Positions 34,033 through 42,082 of a stretch of 64,000 nt of DNA are shown here, in pieces. Numbering within the stretch: the first letter of the stretch is position 1; each line of letters starts with the position of its first letter. The translations under genes were made by a program, and so were the position numbers. This stretch comes from CAIYRG01 sp964494505 (lineage in GTDB: Bacteria; Pseudomonadota; Alphaproteobacteria; Micropepsales; Micropepsaceae). Location: positions 124,001-188,000 of the forward strand of contig CAZBRO010000002.1 of NCBI GenBank assembly GCA_964494505.1, in the 5' to 3' direction. The notes below the pieces were generated by a model, which made no database searches, was not told the DNA's origin, and saw only the letters and a program-made list of their open reading frames with translations.

Positions 34033-34935
34033 TCAGAAGTCCGGGCGCGTCGCTTCGGGAATGGGAGCGACGCCGAGCCCGAAATAATTGGTGTTGTTTT
34101 CGGCGCAAGGGGACTCGTCCCAGGGGCCCTGGAATTCCAGATGATAGATCTGGCGCGCCGACCATTTCGTGGTGAACGCGCCGGGGTCATCGACGCTCAC
34201 CGTCACATTCAGCGTGCGGCCGTCGTCCGCAACGGTGTAGCGCTCCACCACATGAAGCGCATCCGTGTGGGGGGTGAGGTAGTTGTCGACGAAGGTCTTG
34301 TCCGAAATTCCGATGGTATCGACCACCAGCGTGTCGCGGCCTTCATAATGGCCGACCGATTCTCCGTACCAGGACGGTTTCACGTTCTTGGAATGCGGCA
34401 CGCCGAGATAGACATGCCGCACCTGAGCGTCGCCTTCGTTGACGATCAGCACGTCCTTCGGCCCCTGCACGAAATAGACCGGCCGCACGCGGGTATAGAC
34501 GCTGAATGCCGGCACCCCGGCCGGCCAGCAGCGCTCGCGCGGATTGTAGGGCACGCCGCCTTTCAGCACGCGCTCGTTCGCCTTTTGCAGCGCGTCCCGC
34601 ACCCAGGGCTTGAGGATGGGGTTGGAAAGATCGGCAACGCGATAGGTCGGCTGCACCCCGCTCTGATTGCTGCGATAGGGATAAGCGGGGTCGGAAAAGA
34701 TCGGACCCGGCCCGGATTCGGGCGCCAGGAAATCGTCGCCCTCCTCGAACCAGCCATAACCGTTCGCGGAGAAATTCGGCATGCCGTCGGCACGCGGTTT
34801 CAGCGTGCCGGCCGCGGCGCGCGGAAAACCGGCCCCGGTCGGGAGACCGGCGCCCGTCTCCAGTGCGGCGGCCGCGGAGATTCCAAGCGCCAGCCCTGCA
34901 GCGGCGCTTACGGTCAAGGTGCGCATACGCAGCAT
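34033..34935 (-). CDS. Array family exported protein Arr17
   Basis: Last gene of the array, 300 residues. Signal peptide (LTVSAAAGLALGISAAAALE) plus an unusual 30-residue Gly/Ala/Pro-rich spacer (TGAGLPTGAGFPRAAAG) before the mature core. The core has QPTYRVADLSNPILKPW, RERCWPAGVPAF, VPHSKNVKPSWYGESVGHYEG, TPHTDALHVVERY and the C-terminal CAENN...IPEATRPDF. Note KNV where the other copies have KNP. It carries an exact copy of the conserved 20-mer at 34361-34380. Family function unknown. It starts 10 bases after Arr16. Confidence 0.9.
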   Translation of the reverse strand: MLRMRTLTVSAAAGLALGISAAAALETGAGLPTGAGFPRAAAGTLKPRADGMPNFSANGYGWFEEGDDFLAPESGPGPIFSDPAYPYRSNQSGVQPTYRVADLSNPILKPWVRDALQKANERVLKGGVPYNPRERCWPAGVPAFSVYTRVRPVYFVQGPKDVLIVNEGDAQVRHVYLGVPHSKNVKPSWYGESVGHYEGRDTLVVDTIGISDKTFVDNYLTPHTDALHVVERYTVADDGRTLNVTVSVDDPGAFTTKWSARQIYHLEFQGPWDESPCAENNTNYFGLGVAPIPEATRPDF

Positions 34936-34945
34936 AATGCCCAAA

Positions 34946-35761
34946 TCAGAAGTCCGGCCGGCCGGCCACCGGGATGCCGTAGTCGAACAGATGCTGATTG
35001 TTCTCGGCGCAGACTTCCTCGTCCAGCGGTCCCTGGTGCACCTGGCGGTAGCGCTGGGTGGCGCTCCACGGCTGGTTGAACGTGTCAGGGTCATCGACCG
35101 TAAGATTGACCTCCAAAGTCTTGCCGTCATTGATCAGATGATAGCGCTCGACCACATGCAGCTTTTCGCTGTGGGGCGTGCGGTAATTGTCGACGAAGGT
35201 CTTCGTGTTCAGCCCAATCGTGTCCACGACCAGCATATCGCCGTCCCAATGGCCGACCGATTCTCCGTACCAGGACGGTTTGGGGTTCTTGCTGTGGGGC
35301 ACGTCCATATGGATATGCCGCACCTCCTGGTTGCCGATATAGACCATCAGGGTTTCCTTCGGCGACTGGATGAAGAACACCGGCTCGACGATGAAGGACG
35401 AGAATCCCGGCACGCCTGCGGGCTGGCAGCTCGAGCGTGCCGTGTAGGCGACCTTGCCTTTCAGGACCTCGTCATTGTCCTTCTTCATCACGTCCTTCGC
35501 CCATTGTTTGATATTGGGGTTGGTAAGATCCGCGATGCGGTAGGTCGGCTGTGCGCCCCGTCCATTGGGAACGAAAGGGTGGGCGGGATCGGGCTTTGTC
35601 GGCCCGATGCCGGCAGGCGGCTGAAGCAGATCCTGATTGATCGCAATCCAGCCCATGTCGCCGGACTGCAGATCGGGCGGCGTGCCACCATCGGCAGCCA
35701 GCACCGGCATGAACGCGGCGGCGGCCAGTAGAAGGCCGGCAAGCGGTGGCGAGATGCGCAT
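34946..35761 (-). CDS. Array family exported protein Arr16
   Basis: At 271 residues one of the shortest members. Signal peptide to VLAAD. Core: QPTYRIADLTNPNIKQW, SSCQPAGVPGF (Gln replaces the usual Trp after Cys), VPHSKNPKPSWYGESVGHWDGD, TPHSEKLHVVERY, CAENNQHLF and the end VAGRPDF. Trp-Asp replaces Tyr-Glu in the GHYEG motif. The exact 20-mer is at 35262-35281. It follows the tannase-like gene by 27 bases and is probably co-transcribed with it. Confidence 0.9.
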   Translation of the reverse strand: MRISPPLAGLLLAAAAFMPVLAADGGTPPDLQSGDMGWIAINQDLLQPPAGIGPTKPDPAHPFVPNGRGAQPTYRIADLTNPNIKQWAKDVMKKDNDEVLKGKVAYTARSSCQPAGVPGFSSFIVEPVFFIQSPKETLMVYIGNQEVRHIHMDVPHSKNPKPSWYGESVGHWDGDMLVVDTIGLNTKTFVDNYRTPHSEKLHVVERYHLINDGKTLEVNLTVDDPDTFNQPWSATQRYRQVHQGPLDEEVCAENNQHLFDYGIPVAGRPDF

Positions 35762-35788
35762 GGAAGTCTCTCCTTTAAGCGGCCCGGA

Positions 35789-37447
35789 TCATTGTTTGGC
35801 GCAGGCGAAGCTCGACGCGTCGTTCGGATTGCCTTTGCCGTCATAGCGCGGGGTTGCGGGATAAAGGCACATCGGCCGCGAAGCCGCCACCTTGAAGGGC
35901 GCCTTGCGGTCCTGCGTCACCTGCATCAGCGTGCCCGGCGCCTTGCCGCCATCCGCCCACGCATCGAGCGCGCCCAGCATATCGACCTTGGCCGGCACGG
36001 GTTCTCCCGAAGCCAGCACGCCGTTGCCGGGGTGGTTCACGCCGGGCGTCGTGTAGAAGCGGATGAATGAATCCACGCGGGTTTGGCCCATCTTGGCGAC
36101 CACGGATTTGTAATAGGTGATCTCCTGCATGATGCTGCGCTGATAATCGGCGCCATTGCCCTTGAGTAGCAGCTTGCCGCCACGGGCGAGGAAAGGAGAG
36201 AGGTCCGGATTGGTGGTGTCGTAGAGGTCCGAGATTTCCCGGATGCGAGGCGCGAATTCCTGTGCCGCGAATTGGAACGGATTGAACTTCGCGTCCTTCG
36301 CCAGAACATAACGCACGAAGCCGTTGGAATTGGCCCACGCCACCGACTGCACCTTTTCGGACTGAATCGGGAAATGCGGCGGCTCGACGCCGGTGATGGT
36401 GTCGATCATGCCGCCGGGCTGATCCTCGCTGCCATAGGTCCAGCCGGGGAACGATGTCGTCCCGTTGGCGAGCGCAAAGGGATATTGGAACGGCCGGTGC
36501 ACCAGCCGGTCGGCTTCCACCTGCGCGTCCGAAAGGCAGGTGTCGCCTTCGTCCTTGCCGGACGCACAACGGAGCGCCTTCGGGTCGAACACCGTAAGGC
36601 ATTTCTCGTACGCGCTGATGACGCCGTCGGCCAGGCCGTCGAGCTTGTCGCAGGCGGCATTGACGGCCGCCTTCAGCATCTTGACCTTCGCCGGGTTCAG
36701 CCAGCCGCCGTCCTGCTGCAGCTGCGCGAGCTTGGTCCGCGCGAGCTGGCTGCCTGTGTAATTGGCCACCGGCACGACCGCGACGATGCCGTCGAAATCG
36801 TTCGGAAAGCGCTGCGCCATCATCAGGGCCTCGCGGCCGCCCTCCGAGCCGCCGAAATAATACATTTTTGCGGGGCCGCGGCCGTAGAACGCGGTGGCGA
36901 TGCGCACTCCGGCGTCGTGGGTCTTCTTGTAGGCGGCATAGGCCATGTTCACGAGCGCTTCGTTGTTCAGCGCGAAGGCCTGTGCTTCGTCGAGCTTCTT
37001 GTTGTCGTGACCGGAATCGGTGCCCCAGGTGGCAAAGCCGCGCGCCACCGGAACGGGCGTATCGGCCCGCGCGTCGCGCAACGGGGCAAGCCCGCTGATC
37101 AGCACGCCGTTGGATCCGCCGCCGCCATATTGGAGCGCCTTGCCGTTCCACTGCATCGGCAGGTTCACTTCGAAGTTCACCGGCGGCGCAGACGCATCGA
37201 CAGGGGCGATGGCGCCCAGCACCTTGCAGTAGTCGCGCTTCACGTCGGGCGTGGCGGGATCCGCGGCGACATTGGCGATTTGCGCGGAGTTGATGGCGGC
37301 CCCGCCGCTGGGAAGGCCGATCTCGCTCGCGGCGATCTTCAGATTGACGAGATCGGCGCAGTTCATCGCTGCGTTCGCGGGCGCGCTCGCAAACGCAATC
37401 GCGGCGGTGCTGCCGGCAAGCAGGAAGCGGAATGCGGAGCGGGTCAT
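35789..37447 (-). CDS. Tannase/feruloyl esterase family hydrolase embedded in the array
   Basis: Exported protein of 552 residues, signal peptide to ANAAM. The alpha/beta-hydrolase organisation of the tannase/feruloyl esterase family is clear: NFEVNLPMQWNGKALQYGGGG, the nucleophile elbow YFGGSEGGREALMMAQRFP (Ser), DFDGIVAVVPVANYTG, NAACDKLDGLADGVI, and the late acid/His region with GVNHPGNG. The fungal-type Cys next to the catalytic His is absent. It should cleave ester bonds of gallate-, ferulate- or terephthalate-type compounds outside the cytoplasm. It is 14 bases after Arr15 and 27 bases before Arr16, hence within the operon. Confidence 0.88.
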   Translation of the reverse strand: MTRSAFRFLLAGSTAAIAFASAPANAAMNCADLVNLKIAASEIGLPSGGAAINSAQIANVAADPATPDVKRDYCKVLGAIAPVDASAPPVNFEVNLPMQWNGKALQYGGGGSNGVLISGLAPLRDARADTPVPVARGFATWGTDSGHDNKKLDEAQAFALNNEALVNMAYAAYKKTHDAGVRIATAFYGRGPAKMYYFGGSEGGREALMMAQRFPNDFDGIVAVVPVANYTGSQLARTKLAQLQQDGGWLNPAKVKMLKAAVNAACDKLDGLADGVISAYEKCLTVFDPKALRCASGKDEGDTCLSDAQVEADRLVHRPFQYPFALANGTTSFPGWTYGSEDQPGGMIDTITGVEPPHFPIQSEKVQSVAWANSNGFVRYVLAKDAKFNPFQFAAQEFAPRIREISDLYDTTNPDLSPFLARGGKLLLKGNGADYQRSIMQEITYYKSVVAKMGQTRVDSFIRFYTTPGVNHPGNGVLASGEPVPAKVDMLGALDAWADGGKAPGTLMQVTQDRKAPFKVAASRPMCLYPATPRYDGKGNPNDASSFACAKQ

Positions 37448-37461
37448 GGACGTTTCTCCTC

Positions 37462-38304
37462 TCAGAAATCGGCCTTATCGGCATGCGGAATCGGATCCAT
37501 GTCGTAGCTGAGGAAATTGGTCGGATTCTCGGCGCAGGAGGATTCCGACATCGGACCCTGCACGACCCTGCGGTAACGCTGCATCGCGTGCCACGGCATG
37601 GTGAAGGCGCCGGGGTCCTCCACGGTGACATCGACCGTCAGGCCCTTCTGGTCCGGATTGATCTTGAAGCGCTCGACCACGTGCAGCTTGGTGGTGTGGG
37701 GCGTGCGGAAATTGTCGACATAGGTTTTGTCGTTCAGGCCGATGGTATCCACCACGAGCGTGTCGCCGCCCTCGTAATGGCCGATGGATTCGCCGAGCCA
37801 GGAGGGCTTCGGATTGGCCGAATGTTTGTCGGTCAGATAGATGCGGCGGACCTCGTGATTGGGCGGCCAGATCAGCACCACTTCCTTGGGCGTCTGGATG
37901 AAATAGACGGGCTGTGCGGGATGCAGCAGATAGGCCGGGACGCCCAGCGGAATGCAGCTCACCTGCGGCGTGAAGCCGCCGCCCCCGGCCGCGATTCTGT
38001 CGTTCACCTTTTTCAGGGCGTCGCGCACCCAGGGCTGCAGAATGGGGTTGGAAAGATCGGCGTCCCGGAACGTCGGCTGCGCGCCGGTATTGTTGCCGCC
38101 ATGCTCATGGCCCGGCACGTCGCGCACCGGTCCGGGGCCGCTCGGCGGCTGAAGGAAATCGGCGCCTGCGGCCTGCCAGCCGCCATCCATGAACGCGAAG
38201 GGCGGAACCTCTGCGGCGCTGTCGGCCGCGAGCACGCCGCCCGCGCAGGCCACACCGGCCGCGGCACAGGCCCCGGCAAGATATCTCGAAGCGGTCTTCA
38301 GCAT
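37462..38304 (-). CDS. Array family exported protein Arr15
   Basis: Protein of 280 residues, signal peptide to VLAAD. Core: QPTFRDADLSNPILQPW, VSCIPLGVPAYLL (Ile-Pro-Leu replaces Trp-Pro-Ala), TDKHSANPKPSWLGESIGHYEGG with an extra Gly, TPHTTKLHVVERF, SSCAENPTNF, end PHADKADF. The TDKH variant in place of VPHS is shared with Arr8 and Arr11. The conserved 20-mer is degraded here. Confidence 0.9.
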   Translation of the reverse strand: MLKTASRYLAGACAAAGVACAGGVLAADSAAEVPPFAFMDGGWQAAGADFLQPPSGPGPVRDVPGHEHGGNNTGAQPTFRDADLSNPILQPWVRDALKKVNDRIAAGGGGFTPQVSCIPLGVPAYLLHPAQPVYFIQTPKEVVLIWPPNHEVRRIYLTDKHSANPKPSWLGESIGHYEGGDTLVVDTIGLNDKTYVDNFRTPHTTKLHVVERFKINPDQKGLTVDVTVEDPGAFTMPWHAMQRYRRVVQGPMSESSCAENPTNFLSYDMDPIPHADKADF

Positions 38305-38334
38305 CGCTGCGTTTCCTCCCAGAGACTTGCCGAT

Positions 38335-39246
38335 TCAGAAATCGGGTTTGTCGGCGCGCGGTATCGGCGTGTCGTGACCCGTATAGTATTCGAAATGGTT
38401 TTCGGCGCAGGACATCTCCCAGAGGTCGCCCAGTGCGCGCTGATAGGTGACGAGAGCGGTCCATGGCTCGGTGAACATGATGGGGTCTTCGACCGTCACC
38501 TCGATCTGTAGGCCCTTGCCTTTGTAATTGGCATCGAGCGCGATGCCATTGGGATTGGGGCGGGGCGTGGTGCGATATTGCCGGTCGTGGCGCGCGGCCG
38601 CTTCCTTTGCCGCCTGCTGGTCGATCAGGCGATAGCGCTCCACCACATGCAACTGGTCGCTGTGCGGTGTGCCGTACCAATCGAGCGCGGAAATCGGCGT
38701 CGCCTCGATGCCGACCGTGTCGATCACCAGGGTGTCGCCCTCGTAGTGTCCGACGGAATCGCCCTGGCCGGAGGGTTTGAGACCGGCGGGGTGGGGCGCG
38801 TTCATCCGCACATGACGGACCTTGTTGTCGTGCGAATAGAGGAGGGTGATTTCATCTTTCTGCTGCAGCATCTCGAAGGCGAACTGCACGGCGAAGAGAA
38901 GGGGCGGGGGCTCGGGCCGGCACTCTTCGTGCGGATTGGGCACGGACTCGCCCCGGAGCGAGCGCTCGCCGCGGTCTTTCAGGATCGCCGCGGCCACCGG
39001 CTTGAGGATGGGACTGTTGTAGTCGCCGACAAGTTTGTTCATGTCCATGGTGCCCGCGGGCGTGCGGCTCAGGTTCACCACCGGGCCCGGGCCGGACAAC
39101 GGCGATTCGAGATTGAGCGAATCCCGTCCCCAGAGGCCCGAGAAATCCGGAACCGCGGTTTCCGCCGCGCGCCCGGGAAGCGTGACGATAACCGCGGCGG
39201 CGGCCAATGCCCCCATTCCTGCGCCCCGCTTTCGCCGCATGTTCAT
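38335..39246 (-). CDS. Array family exported protein Arr14 (divergent, with internal insertion)
   Basis: Most divergent member inside the operon, 303 residues. The WYGES motif is replaced by GQGDS in AGLKPSGQGDSVGHYEGD, the TPHT strand reads YGTPHSDQLHVVERY, and about 30 residues (AAKEAAARHDRQYRTTPRPN...) are inserted before the QIEVTVEDP strand. The first Cys lies in HEECRPEPPP, and the end is CAENHFEYY...RADKPDF. Start 39246 has GGAGCAAT upstream; 39240 is an in-frame alternative. It may have a changed ligand or activity. Confidence 0.87.
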   Translation of the reverse strand: MNMRRKRGAGMGALAAAAVIVTLPGRAAETAVPDFSGLWGRDSLNLESPLSGPGPVVNLSRTPAGTMDMNKLVGDYNSPILKPVAAAILKDRGERSLRGESVPNPHEECRPEPPPLLFAVQFAFEMLQQKDEITLLYSHDNKVRHVRMNAPHPAGLKPSGQGDSVGHYEGDTLVIDTVGIEATPISALDWYGTPHSDQLHVVERYRLIDQQAAKEAAARHDRQYRTTPRPNPNGIALDANYKGKGLQIEVTVEDPIMFTEPWTALVTYQRALGDLWEMSCAENHFEYYTGHDTPIPRADKPDF

Positions 39247-39262
39247 CGTGCGATTGCTCCGC

Positions 39263-40234
39263 TCAAAAATCCGGCTTGTCCGCGGACGGTGCGCCAACCC
39301 AGCCGGGCAGATGGAAGATGTTGTCGTTGTTCTCCGAGCAGTTCTGTTCGATGAATGGGCGGTTCGGCACCTTGGTGTAATGCTGCATCGTCTGCCAGGG
39401 CTGATAGAAGGTGTCCGGGTCATCGATCGTCAGATTGACTTCGAGCTGCTTGCCGCCGTCGATCAGGTGATAGCGCTCGACCACATGCAGCTTGTCGGTG
39501 TGCGGGGTGTGGTAATTGTCGACCACGGCTTTGGGCGAGAGGCCGATGGTATCGACCACCAGCGTGTCGCCTTCGTAATGGCCGATCGATTCTCCGTACC
39601 AGGACGGTTTTGGATTCCGGGTATGCGGCACGTTCATGTACACATGCCGGACCTCGCGGTTGCCCGAATAGATCAGCAGCACCTCCTTGGGCGACTGCAC
39701 GATGTAGTCCGCTTCGACCACGAACAGCGAAAAACCCGGCACGCCGCCGGGCAGGCAGCTCCAGCGCGGCGTGGTGCCGAGTTCACCCTGCACCAGCACC
39801 TTGTCGTTGTATTTCTTCAGCTCCGCGATGGCCCAGGGCTTGAGGTTGGGATTGTTGAGATCGGCCACGCGATAGGTGGCGGGCCCTGGCTCATCGTTGC
39901 GCCGGAACGGATATTTCGGATCGAAGGTCACGGGCTTGGGGCTCCCCGGGACTGCGACGAAATCCGAGTTGATCGCGACCCAGCCATAGTCGAAGGAGGA
40001 AAAATCAGGGATGGGTGGGGAATCGGCCGCCAGCGCAAATCCAGAAGCGAGCGAGAAGGCCGCACCGGCGCATCCCCCTTTGAGAGAGGGGCGAGATTTA
40101 GAGCCAACCGGAAAAACTTTGGAAAAGAGGGAAGGGGAAGCAACATCCCCTCCCCGAAGCGGCTTATGCCGCTTCGACCCTCCCTCAAGGGGAGGGTGAT
40201 AAGACTGGAAGAACCGAACGAACGCCGTAAGCAT
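39263..40234 (-). CDS. Array family exported protein Arr13 with repeat-expanded signal peptide
   Basis: Longest member, 323 residues. After MLTAFVRFFQSY, about 43 residues (HPPLEGGSKRHKPLRGG... to ...RPSLKGG) are translated from a palindromic repeat before a normal signal-peptide end CAGAAFSLASGFALAAD. The mature part is ordinary: ATYRVADLNNPNLKPW, WSCLPGGVPGF, VPHTRNPKPSWYGES, TPHTDKLHVVERY, NCSENNDNIF, end SADKPDF. GAGAGG supports the start at 40234. Whether export still works is an open question; an internal start after the insertion would be needed if it does not. The exact 20-mer is at 39591-39610. Confidence 0.85.
   Translation of the reverse strand: MLTAFVRFFQSYHPPLEGGSKRHKPLRGGDVASPSLFSKVFPVGSKSRPSLKGGCAGAAFSLASGFALAADSPPIPDFSSFDYGWVAINSDFVAVPGSPKPVTFDPKYPFRRNDEPGPATYRVADLNNPNLKPWAIAELKKYNDKVLVQGELGTTPRWSCLPGGVPGFSLFVVEADYIVQSPKEVLLIYSGNREVRHVYMNVPHTRNPKPSWYGESIGHYEGDTLVVDTIGLSPKAVVDNYHTPHTDKLHVVERYHLIDGGKQLEVNLTIDDPDTFYQPWQTMQHYTKVPNRPFIEQNCSENNDNIFHLPGWVGAPSADKPDF
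40070..40198. repeat. Composite palindromic repeat inside Arr13
   Basis: Three palindromes in about 129 bases: CCCCCTTTGAGAGAGGGG near 40073, AAGCGGCTTATGCCGCTT near 40158-40175, and CCCTCCC-TCAA-GGGGAGGG at the far end. It is inserted in frame, with no stop codon, in the signal-peptide region. Confidence 0.75.
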
Positions 40235-40271
40235 CAAATCCTCTCTGGGTCCAAAAGCTTGCCCGTGAATA

Positions 40272-41153
40272 TCAGAAATCCGGGATTTTGGCTTCAGGTG
40301 TGGGGTCGATCTCGACATGAAAATAATTGACATTGTTCTCCGCGCAGTTCGCTTCGGTCAGGGTTGCCTTGTCGCTGCGGACGTAAAGCTGCGTCGCGTC
40401 CCAGGGCGCGGTGAAGGCGCCGGGGTCCTCGACATGGAGCTTCACCTCCATGGTCTTGCCGTCCTCCAGCATGCGGAAGCGCTCGACCGTGTGGAGGCGA
40501 TCGGAGTGCGGCGTGCGGTAATTGTCGATGAAGGCCTTGGTGGTGACGCCGATGGTATCGACCACCAGCGTGTCGCCTTCGTAATGGCCGACCGATTCGC
40601 CGAACCAGGACGGTTTCGGATTCTTTGCGTGCGGCACGTTCATATAGACATGCCGGGCCATGTGGTCCGAGGTCGCGATGATCGTGACTTCCTCCGGCCG
40701 CTGCAGGAAGTAGATCGGATTGACCACGTAGAGCAGGAAACCAGGCGTTCCCATCGGCCAGCAGCTCGATTGGCGCGAATAGAGCGGCCGGCCCGCCAGC
40801 ACCCGCTCGTTCAGTTTGCGCAATTCCTCGCGCGCCCAGGGTTGCAGGATCGGGTTCGACAAATCGGCCACGGGAAAGGTCGATTGTTCGTCCTCGCTCT
40901 TCGTGCCGGGCCGCGCGGCGTTGTATTCGATGCCGTTTTCGATGAACGGGTGCTTGGGATCGAAGGTGACGGGCTTGGGTCCCGACGGGGCGGGGATGAA
41001 ATCGGGGCCATAAGAAATCCAGCCGATATTGGCCGCGGGCGAGAAGATCGGCGGGGCGGGATTGGCCTCGGCAAACGCCGGCCCGGCGATTGCGAAAATC
41101 GCAACCGGCAGTGCGGCAAAGCACAAACCTGCACCCTTGGGCGCGTTCGTCAC
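40272..41153 (-). CDS. Array family exported protein Arr12
   Basis: Protein of 293 residues from a GTG start at 41153 supported by AGGGAG 8 bases upstream; the ATG further upstream lies inside Arr11 and was rejected. Signal peptide to AFAEA. Core: STFPVADLSNPILQPW, SSCWPMGTPGFLL (Thr replaces Val), VPHAKNPKPSWFGESVGHYEGD, TPHSDRLHTVERF (Thr replaces Val), NCAENNVNYF, end PEAKIPDF. A 12-residue insertion (NGIEYNAARPGTKSEDEQ) sits before the STF strand. Confidence 0.9.
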   Translation of the reverse strand: MTNAPKGAGLCFAALPVAIFAIAGPAFAEANPAPPIFSPAANIGWISYGPDFIPAPSGPKPVTFDPKHPFIENGIEYNAARPGTKSEDEQSTFPVADLSNPILQPWAREELRKLNERVLAGRPLYSRQSSCWPMGTPGFLLYVVNPIYFLQRPEEVTIIATSDHMARHVYMNVPHAKNPKPSWFGESVGHYEGDTLVVDTIGVTTKAFIDNYRTPHSDRLHTVERFRMLEDGKTMEVKLHVEDPGAFTAPWDATQLYVRSDKATLTEANCAENNVNYFHVEIDPTPEAKIPDF

Positions 41154-41178
41154 TCTCGTCTCCCTACCCGGCGCGGCG

Positions 41179-42075
41179 TCAGAATGCCGGATGATCGTCC
41201 TCAGGCAAGGGGTCCCAATCGAAATTGAAGTAGTTGAAATTGCCCTCGGCGCAGGTCGATTCGCCCATCGGGCCGACTTCCGTGCGTTGATAGGTCTGCT
41301 GCGCCGACCACGGCATGGTGAACGCGCCGGGGTCCTCGACCGTGACCGTTGCCTCGATCCGCGAGGAGACACCGGTCAGCTTGAAGCGCTCGACCACGTG
41401 CAGTCTGTCCGTGTGCGGGGTGCGGTAATTGTCGACGAAGTTCTTGGTGGTGATGGCGATGGTGTCGACCACCAGCGTGTCGCCGTTCTCGTAATGGCCG
41501 ATGGATTCGCCGAACCAGGACGGTTTGGGATTGGGCGTGTGCTTGTCGGTCAGATAGATGTGCCGCACCATCTGATCGGACTGCCAGATCATCAGCACTT
41601 CCTTGGGACGCTGGATGATGTAGATCGGCTGCGCGGTGTAAAGCACGAACGCAGGCACGCCCAGCGGCCAGCAGCGCACCTGCGGCGGAAAGGCGGGCTT
41701 GCCCGCGAGCACCCTGTCATTGACCTTTTTCAGTTCGTCCTTGACCCAGGGCTGCAGGATCGGATTGTCGAGATCGGCCACGCGCAGCGTCGGCTGCCGC
41801 CCGCGAAATGCGCCCTGGATATAGGGGTGAGCGGGATCGGGCGTCACCGGATGGGGCCCCTCCGGCATGGCGATGTATTCGTTGCTCCGGGCCAGCCAGC
41901 CGACGGTTTCATCCTCCATGAAATTGGGGATTTTCGGCGCGCCCGTCTGGGCGGCCGCGGGCCAGAACGCGAGTGCAGCCAGCAGCAGGCCGGACAGGAG
42001 CGCGCCCCCTCCGGCCCTTCGGGCCACCTCCCCCCTAAACGGGGGAGGATTTTCGGGGACGCGGTTTGCTACCAT
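41179..42075 (-). CDS. Array family exported protein Arr11 with repeat in N-terminus
   Basis: Protein of 298 residues. The N-terminus MVANRVPENPPPFRGEVARR, then AGGGA, is the translation of a palindromic repeat. It is followed by the signal core LLSGLLLAALAFWPAAAQ. Mature core: QPTLRVADLDNPILQPW, VRCWPLGVPAFVL, TDKHTPNPKPSWFGESIGHYENGD, TPHTDRLHVVERF, TCAEGNFNYF (Gly for Asn), end DDHPAF rather than KPDF. An alternative start beyond the repeat is not obvious. It starts 7 bases before Arr10's end. Confidence 0.88.
   Translation of the reverse strand: MVANRVPENPPPFRGEVARRAGGGALLSGLLLAALAFWPAAAQTGAPKIPNFMEDETVGWLARSNEYIAMPEGPHPVTPDPAHPYIQGAFRGRQPTLRVADLDNPILQPWVKDELKKVNDRVLAGKPAFPPQVRCWPLGVPAFVLYTAQPIYIIQRPKEVLMIWQSDQMVRHIYLTDKHTPNPKPSWFGESIGHYENGDTLVVDTIAITTKNFVDNYRTPHTDRLHVVERFKLTGVSSRIEATVTVEDPGAFTMPWSAQQTYQRTEVGPMGESTCAEGNFNYFNFDWDPLPEDDHPAF
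42002..42049. repeat. Palindromic repeat inside the Arr11 coding region
   Basis: GCGCCCCCTCCGGCCCTTCG...CCTCCCCCCTAAACGGGGGAGGA, nearly identical to the copy in the hydrolase gene at 22891-22938 and related to the intergenic copy at 6061-6102. It encodes the PPPFRGEVARRAGGGA stretch. Confidence 0.85.
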
Positions 42076-42082
42076 CGCCTGC

